Shown here in pieces: positions 58,627-64,000 of a stretch of DNA of 64,000 nucleotides. Source of the DNA: Patiria miniata (Eukaryota > Echinodermata > Asteroidea > Valvatida > Asterinidae). Made by a program: the position numbers and the translations under genes. Every line of letters starts with the position of its first letter. Position 1 is the first letter of the stretch. The stretch covers positions 16,368,927 through 16,432,926 of the forward strand of contig NW_024037063.1 in assembly GCF_015706575.1 (NCBI RefSeq). Reading direction: 5' to 3'. The notes under the pieces were generated by a model. It ran no database searches. It saw nothing but the letters and a program-made list of their open reading frames with translations, and was not told the DNA's origin.

Positions 58627-60588
58627 ATGCCACGTAGGGGTTCGACCATGCAACAGGCGTGTAAGCACTGCGACGCACGGTTCTGTAATATCAGTGAGTG
58701 TGCGAAGCATGAAACCACATGTCGCTTCAAGATTCCCACGTTATTGGATGTGTGTACCATCCGAACACCAAACTTGGATAAACAGACAATTAAGTCCGAG
58801 GATAAACACACCTGCAAGAATTGCGGCCAGTCTTTCCCCAGGAAACGGTATCTCAAGGAGCACAAAAAAGTGTGTTACCAGGATGCCTTGGCTTGTGAGT
58901 GCGGATTGAAACTAGAGAAGAGCTACATGGAAAGACACAGATTACGATGCTACATAACCAAGGCGAAGAACCGTCAAATGAAGCAAACGGAGAATCTGGA
59001 CAAAGTTGTGATGGCCCGGAGAGAGTTTCCATGTAAAAAGTGTGATTGTTCGTACCAGTCAGCCGAGTTATTGCATGACCATGAAAGGTCTGTGCATCGA
59101 GTCGACTCCCGTTCAAAGCCCATAGAAAAAGTCTCATCCAAAAGATCAGAGCCTTCGTTAAAATACCGAAAGTCTTCCAGAGGTACAAACCACCTGTATG
59201 CCAAACTATCCTCTTCGAAGAGGTGTGCATCCAACAGTAGACCAGAACCGATACATACATCACACGGCATGAATGCTAGTCAACGTTGTCCGGAATGCAA
59301 AGTAATGATCAAGCAGCGTAATTACCGTCAGCATCTAAAGAACCATGCGTTGAACTGTATCAACAAGAAATACCTAGCTAGTTTTGGGACATCTTTCGGT
59401 CAGATTTACATGTGCCGGTACATTACTTGCTACTTGGCTTTTCCCTCTTCCCAGGAACTGATCCAACACGAATCAGTTCACACGGGAGTCGGGCCTTACA
59501 TGTGTGGTGCTTGTGATAAGCTCAGCGAGAGCAAACGTAAGCACGAGCAGCACGTCAAAAAGTGTGCTTCTCGAGTACTCCTGACGTACCCCTGCAGCTA
59601 CTGCGGCAAGTTCTTCGGGAGATTGAATTTACTGTGGCGCCACTACCAAAGCCACCGCCCTGACAAAATGGAGTGTTACTCATGCGGACATTGTGGGGAG
59701 GTTTTTCCAACACGGCTGCTGCTGAACAAGCACAACGCCGACACGCATCAGGTCATGCAGCCAAAGACCAAATCAGTTGTTTTAAAGTGTAACTTCTGCC
59801 TGCAACAGTTGGTCACCCAAAAGGAGCTACTAGAACACACTAAGATGTACCACTTAGCCGACATCGCCACAACCAGCACCGTGGATGAACCCACAGCTGG
59901 TAGTGCCATTGCCAACAAGGCGGTAAAACAGAAGAAGATTAAGGCGTTCCCCTGCAGGTACTGTGACAAGAGCTTTAGAAAAGAGAGCAAAATGGCCCGT
60001 CACGAGAGAATCCACACCAATGAGAAGCCGCATGTCTGTCATATCTGCGGACTGGCGTTCACCTTTAAGAGTAGGCTGAAGCAGCACATGCAAAGCGGGT
60101 GCAACACGGCCAATATCAAGGACAGTGGAGACGAAGCAACAGACTCTGAGACAACAGGCTCCGAAGATCTAGAGGAAGTTACAAAAGAAGGTATTGACGA
60201 TGATGTGATCTGTATATCATCTTCTTCCTCGCCCTCTCCATCTCCAACTCCTTCTCCATCTCCAACTCCTTCACCACCAAGCCCAACCATAGGGTCAATT
60301 CAGATCCAGAGATTAGACCCTGTGCCTGTCATAGGCCAGCCTCCAAGCTATGCAATAGCGCAGATTAGCAGCCCAGATACCGTCACACCACCAAATGTCT
60401 ATACAACCTGTGACACCCTTCCGTCTCCACGAGACCAGGTCTACTTGATCCAATATGACCAGACGCACCAAGGGCCCCTAATCATCACCATTCCTAATGA
60501 ACTTTCCAGTGCTGCTATAAGGATTCTTCCAACTGAACAGAATGACCTAGCAGCTCCAGTTCCAGTGAGGCTTGAACGTGTTCTCTAA
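58627..60588 (+). CDS. C2H2 zinc-finger protein, 12 fingers, single coding exon
   Basis: This is a 653-residue nuclear DNA-binding protein (inferred from the family). The first ATG after the in-frame TAA at 58582 is at 58627 (MPRRGSTMQQ). Twelve zinc-finger motifs lie between residues 12 and about 492. Several have variant ligands: CKHC...HETTC and CKNC...HKKVC end in Cys (C2HC type), CECG has one residue between cysteines, and CRYITC has four. Typical C2H2 fingers are CSYCGKFFGRLNLLWRH, CGHCGEVFPTRLLLNKH and CRYCDKSFRKESKMARH. Only the last two are joined by a TGEKP-like linker (HTNEKPHVC). A spacer (about residues 165-225) is Ser/Lys-rich. The C terminus is acidic, with DDDVICISSSSS near residue 524 resembling a SUMO-interacting motif, then a Ser-Pro repeat (SPSPTPSPSPTPSPPSP) and a tail ending VRLERVL. 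The frame is intact. I cannot assign an orthologue. Confidence 0.93.
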   Translation: MPRRGSTMQQACKHCDARFCNISECAKHETTCRFKIPTLLDVCTIRTPNLDKQTIKSEDKHTCKNCGQSFPRKRYLKEHKKVCYQDALACECGLKLEKSYMERHRLRCYITKAKNRQMKQTENLDKVVMARREFPCKKCDCSYQSAELLHDHERSVHRVDSRSKPIEKVSSKRSEPSLKYRKSSRGTNHLYAKLSSSKRCASNSRPEPIHTSHGMNASQRCPECKVMIKQRNYRQHLKNHALNCINKKYLASFGTSFGQIYMCRYITCYLAFPSSQELIQHESVHTGVGPYMCGACDKLSESKRKHEQHVKKCASRVLLTYPCSYCGKFFGRLNLLWRHYQSHRPDKMECYSCGHCGEVFPTRLLLNKHNADTHQVMQPKTKSVVLKCNFCLQQLVTQKELLEHTKMYHLADIATTSTVDEPTAGSAIANKAVKQKKIKAFPCRYCDKSFRKESKMARHERIHTNEKPHVCHICGLAFTFKSRLKQHMQSGCNTANIKDSGDEATDSETTGSEDLEEVTKEGIDDDVICISSSSSPSPSPTPSPSPTPSPPSPTIGSIQIQRLDPVPVIGQPPSYAIAQISSPDTVTPPNVYTTCDTLPSPRDQVYLIQYDQTHQGPLIITIPNELSSAAIRILPTEQNDLAAPVPVRLERVL

Positions 60589-60698
60589 AATGCACCTACT
60601 GCATAGAGAAATTGAAATGTTGCAAATGGTGATCCTAGAGGCCCAAGTTTAAACTTCCAAGCCAATCTTGCTGGACGTACACAGGTTAAGAGTGACAG
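60589..60698 (+). other. Start of 3' UTR of the zinc-finger gene
   Basis: This 110-bp sequence follows the stop codon before a TIR element begins. No AATAAA is seen here. ATTAAA at about 60776 lies inside the element, so transcription may end within transposon sequence. Confidence 0.4.
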
Positions 60699-61271
60699 TA
60701 CAGGGTGACACCCCCCAAAAATGCAACCCTAAAACATTTGCCTTGTTTTGGTTGATTTTTATTTTTTGGTGTCAGATTAAAAGCTGAGAGCTTTTTCTTT
60801 CAACTACTGAAAAAAAATCATTCATTTTTCATCCTGTACACAAAACATTACCATGTAAGGGATTTTCACTGTACATGTACCTTTTTGTGCATGTCCTAAT
60901 CCTTGCAAAGAACATGGCACATAATATGACAAGAGTACAAATGAATTTGATGGAAATACCTTTTACTTTCCACCTGAACAGGTATCTCACCCTTTATAGT
61001 CCTATTTTAAACCCTTTCAGCATCATAAATATGTAAAAAAATTATATTTATTGCACAAATGAAGGATAATTGCGCAGAAGGCTAATTGTTAATTGTTTCA
61101 CTGTTTAAAGTACTTGTGTACAGTATGAAAAATGACATTTTTATGGTGTTTTCGGTATTTGAAAGAAGCTCTCAGCTGTAATCTGATACCAAAAACATAC
61201 AAATCCACTGATCCCCCCTTTTTTTTTAAGGCGAATGTTTTTAGGGTTGCATTTTTTTGGGTCACCCTGTA
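60699..61271. mobile_element. TIR element, TACAGGGTGAC ends
   Basis: TACAGGGTGAC at 60699 with AAAATGCAACCCTAAAACAT is mirrored by ATGTTTTTAGGGTTGCATTT and GTCACCCTGTA ending at 61271. Inner arms (TCAGATTAAAAGCTGAGAGC / GCTCTCAGCTGTAATCTGA) extend the TIRs to about 120 bp. There is no transposase. It lies in the putative 3' UTR of the zinc-finger gene. Confidence 0.75.
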
Positions 61272-61280
61272 GTACATGTA

Positions 61281-61957
61281 CAGCAGCCGATTTCACGAAA
61301 CTGTGCATAGCTTGCGCCATGCGTAAGACTTACGCAACAAATTTGTTGCTCAGTTATTTAGCAACGAACGATTTCACGAAACTGTGCATAGCTTGTGCCA
61401 TGCATAAGATTTACACAACAGATTTGTTGCGCAGCCACGCAATAAACTTACGAACAATTTTACGAAACTTGGCATAGCTGCGCAATGTTTTGAACAATTT
61501 AAACATCTTGGACGAGGATAAAAACAGCATTTACGACGGCTGTTTGGATGTGAATTTGTTCTTTCGCGAAACAGTCGTTGGATCACCTCAGCCCACCATT
61601 TTGAAAATTATTTCGTCCCACTTTCTTTGGAATTGTTCAGCAACTCTAAAAATTATGTTACAAGTAAAATAGAAATTCATCAACTTCAAACATAAGGTTG
61701 TGAGTGTCTTGTATCAACCTTGTTAAGTTGTGCAATAACGGGCTGGTAAAATATTTCATTTTCAGTCACTGTGCAGCAACTTATGCCACCTAAAATGATT
61801 GCGCAAGTTATGCCATAATATATGGTGCAAGTCGCAGACTTACGCACTATCCGACTTTCGTGGTGTGTCATAAGTGAAATGTTGTCCAACTTATGCATTA
61901 AATTGTGGAGCAAGCAGAGTTGCGCCATTGCGTTAGGCTTCGTGAAATCGGCTGCTG
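61281..61957. mobile_element. hAT-like element, CAGCAGCCGATTTCACGAA ends
   Basis: CAGCAGCCGATTTCACGAAA at 61281 is mirrored by TTCGTGAAATCGGCTGCTG ending at 61957. The flanks TACATGTA and TAGTTGTA match at 6 of 8. Inside the left end a unit GATTTCACGAAACTGTGCAT plus AGCTTG is repeated two to three times. No transposase is encoded. It directly follows the previous TIR element. Confidence 0.65.
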
Positions 61958-62082
61958 TAGTTGTAAACTTCCGATTGCATGTAGTTATATCCATAAAAAC
62001 ATATTTTTTTTGCCAGCTGCTGGGTGATTTGAATTACCAAGTACAAATGTAATATGTATTTTGGGGTCTGTATATTGTTGAT

Positions 62083-62689
62083 GTACCCTAATGTGGCGCG
62101 GCGCCCAACGTGGTGCACTTACATTTTTCACCTCTAGTGCCTTGTTAGAGCAAAATTGTTACCTCAAATTTCACAAAAAGTGAAATTTCATTAAGCTCTA
62201 AACATTTCCATTCATAAATCTTGTGTTTACGTACCCGCTACAAAGTTCTAGGGAAATTCTCTTTTGGCGTGATTTTCCAATTTTTTTTTCAAAGTGCACA
62301 ATGAACCCTTTTAAAATTCGCCCAAAAATAAGAAAATAATTTGCTGACAAAGTTGCGTATGTGAGTGGAGATAATAATGATTTATCAGATTTTATCAACT
62401 TTAAAGAAATTCTTAGATGTTAATGTGGGATTTTCTGTTCAAGTGCGCCACGTTAGGGAACACACGGCCGAAATTGTGCCCAATTTCCGGACGCCACCGT
62501 TTTTGAATTTCAGACTTAATTTCATGACACTAAAATTGTTCACAAAGGTTCAACAGCAAGCATTATTAAGGTTACAGTACCAGTATTTAACTGAATGAAT
62601 TTGAAGTTTTTCTACGGAGAGGTTTGACAACACTGCATGAGGAAAGTCGGGGGGAAAAAGTCAGGTGCGCCTGTTAGGGAACACCACTA
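62083..62689. mobile_element. TIR element, CCTAACGTGGCGCACTT family, copy 3
   Basis: The left end GTACCCTAATGTGGCGCGGC and the right end TGCGCCTGTTAGGGAACACC (inverse of GGTGTTCCCTAACAGGCGCA) match the copy at 19105-19718 in the opposite orientation. Internal AAGTGAAATTTCATTAAGC and GACGCCACCGTTTTTGAATT are shared with both other copies. Confidence 0.7.
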
Positions 62690-63767
62690 CAGAAGTAACA
62701 ATCTCCGCTGTGAAACCATAACAAAGGGCATGCAGCGAGGATAATGATCTCTACGCCTCATTTTCATACTGCTACCTGTCTCCCAGCTTTGGAACTCTAG
62801 TAAGAGACCGGCTTGGGTGACATTTGTCTGGATTTTTCATATCAGGATTTTTCACGATTTCAGGACTAACAAAGAATGTCTTTTGAAATCTGAAATACCT
62901 GAGGTTTATTTGTAAAGGTGTTTTTACCTAGATACAAGTTTATATACAGGGTGCCCCCCATTTCTACTGATATCTTGGATGTATACTTCAGGTCATGTAT
63001 CACGAGTTCCACTGTTTTAAAAACTGACCAAACAGTATGTAAAAACATTCTTGGGTCAGATTTGGTCAAAAATTGTGGGTGGGCCGTCACCGCGTTAAAG
63101 GGAATTATTGAAATGTTCTGGAAATTAGGACCGAGTTACGGGGACTTTTGGCTGTCCCCATGACGTCTTCGGTCCCCATAATACTATTGTTTTCTACCAG
63201 GACCATCAGAGAATGGATAACTAAGTGAAGAAATTTGTGAAACGGAATCCGGGTCAAAATAATTTGACGAAATTAAACTCGCATTTCAAATCATTAATTA
63301 AATATAAGGATGACAAAGTAACAAGATGGACGCTGTTGATGGTTCCCCTAAGACCAACTGCCACGAGCATGGCAACGTGGCTCGTATATAAAGGCATTAT
63401 TATGTATATAGAGGTTAATCCACCACAAGATTAAATGGGCTCACTGAGCTATCAGTGCTTAGAAATGCTTCACAACATAAAGAAAAAGCCCTTGATAAAT
63501 GATACTTTAACAGTAACTGGTGTCGTTTCCTATCAGATAACTGTGTTTCCCTGTGTTGTATTCAGGCAAACAAATAACTGTCTGGCAAAAGCCCACTGAG
63601 GTTCTGAATTTCTAAAAAACAAACAAAAAAACTTGCAGACAACTTGGGTATGGATAGGGGTGTCGTGCCCAGTAGAGCAGCCACTTTAACAAATTGGCGC
63701 CTGCCAATTAATTACAAGCAATACAAGAAGTTTACAAAATTACTATTTTTTATATATATATATATAT
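62690..63767. other. No gene recognised
   Basis: TACAGGGTGCCCCCCATTTC at 62946 resembles the terminus of the element at 60699. Short ORFs (62918-63163, 63225-63434) lack recognisable domains. A (TA)n run at 63751-63769 precedes the palindrome. Confidence 0.4.
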
Positions 63768-63941
63768 ATGCAATAAATTCAGAATATGAGTTAAACAAAC
63801 TTTGGCATATCTCTCTTCTGGACAGACTGTTTCGTACCATAAGGCACTCATCAGCAGATGAGTGCCTTATGGTACGAAACAGTCTGTCCAGAAGAGAGAT
63901 ATGCCAAAGTTTGTTTAACTCATATTCTGAATTTATTGCAT
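63768..63941. repeat. Perfect inverted repeat, 85-bp arms and 4-bp loop
   Basis: The left arm begins ATGCAATAAATTCAGAATAT and ends AAGGCACTCATC at 63852. The loop is AGCA. The right arm (63857-63941) is an exact reverse complement. It sits beside a (TA)n tract. Confidence 0.95.
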
Positions 63942-64000
63942 GTTTATAGCTCTACAGAGATGTATTGAGCACTGTGAATTGTGATAGAAGACGATTTCAT

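Overview
The window is animal nuclear DNA, not bacterial: it has spliced coding exons, AT-rich non-coding sequence, TGTACATGTA and TAGGCCTA-type words, DIRS, LINE and SINE retroelements and dense nested DNA transposons. This mix resembles marine invertebrate deuterostomes (echinoderm, hemichordate, cephalochordate). That placement is an inference from composition and element types. Two host genes are clear. One is part of a glyceraldehyde-3-phosphate dehydrogenase (GAPDH) gene on the minus strand, with three exons between 539 and 8819; its 3' exons lie beyond the left edge. The other is an intact 12-finger C2H2 zinc-finger gene on the plus strand (58627-60588). Two isolated exon candidates are 13308-13398 (minus, family unknown) and 14579-14767 (plus, resembling the N-terminal part of Crypton/ZMYM-type recombinase-derived proteins).

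Most of the rest is nested mobile DNA. In 1-8.8 kb the large GAPDH intron holds DIRS copy A (2672-7626), reduced to a gag-like gene. Copy A is itself broken by a hAT-like element with GAGTC arrays (4021-5023, carrying a tRNA-derived SINE), a second SINE (5535-5890) and a pogo-like element (5894-7335). A TIR element with repeated GTCCGCACTGGACTT follows (7629-8647). From 8.8 to 22.5 kb there is mostly unassignable DNA with a hairpin, minisatellites, a CCTAACGTGGCGCACTT element and a field of TGACGTCA palindromes. At 22584-28412 lies DIRS copy B, with gag, RT/RNase H, tyrosine recombinase, inverted termini and the internal complementary region. It is interrupted in gag by a second, inverted copy of the same hAT-like element, flanked by a perfect 8-bp target duplication.

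From 28.4 to 57.8 kb the DNA is layered transposons: two side-by-side fold-backs carrying an element with ACTCGTACCTTGGACA arrays; a 3.3-kb TIR element containing an RT-less LINE; a family with 9-bp target duplications and TIRs beginning TAGCT (37151-38218, 40652-42202, 48034-48098); an element with TCGACCGTTGAGACAAC arrays; a 3.4-kb TIR element with a LINE tail; and fold-backs with CACTTCGCCGAATT arrays. After the zinc-finger gene come three more TIR elements and a perfect 85-bp-arm palindrome at 63768-63941.

The most distinctive result is that at least five unrelated-looking non-autonomous elements share one architecture: subterminal inverted arrays of a short, element-specific tandem unit, three of them with 8-bp or 8-9-bp target duplications. 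Two copies of one such family hit the gag genes of both DIRS copies. Nothing seen suggests a host operon-like or defence system. The biology here is transposon ecology around two ordinary host genes.
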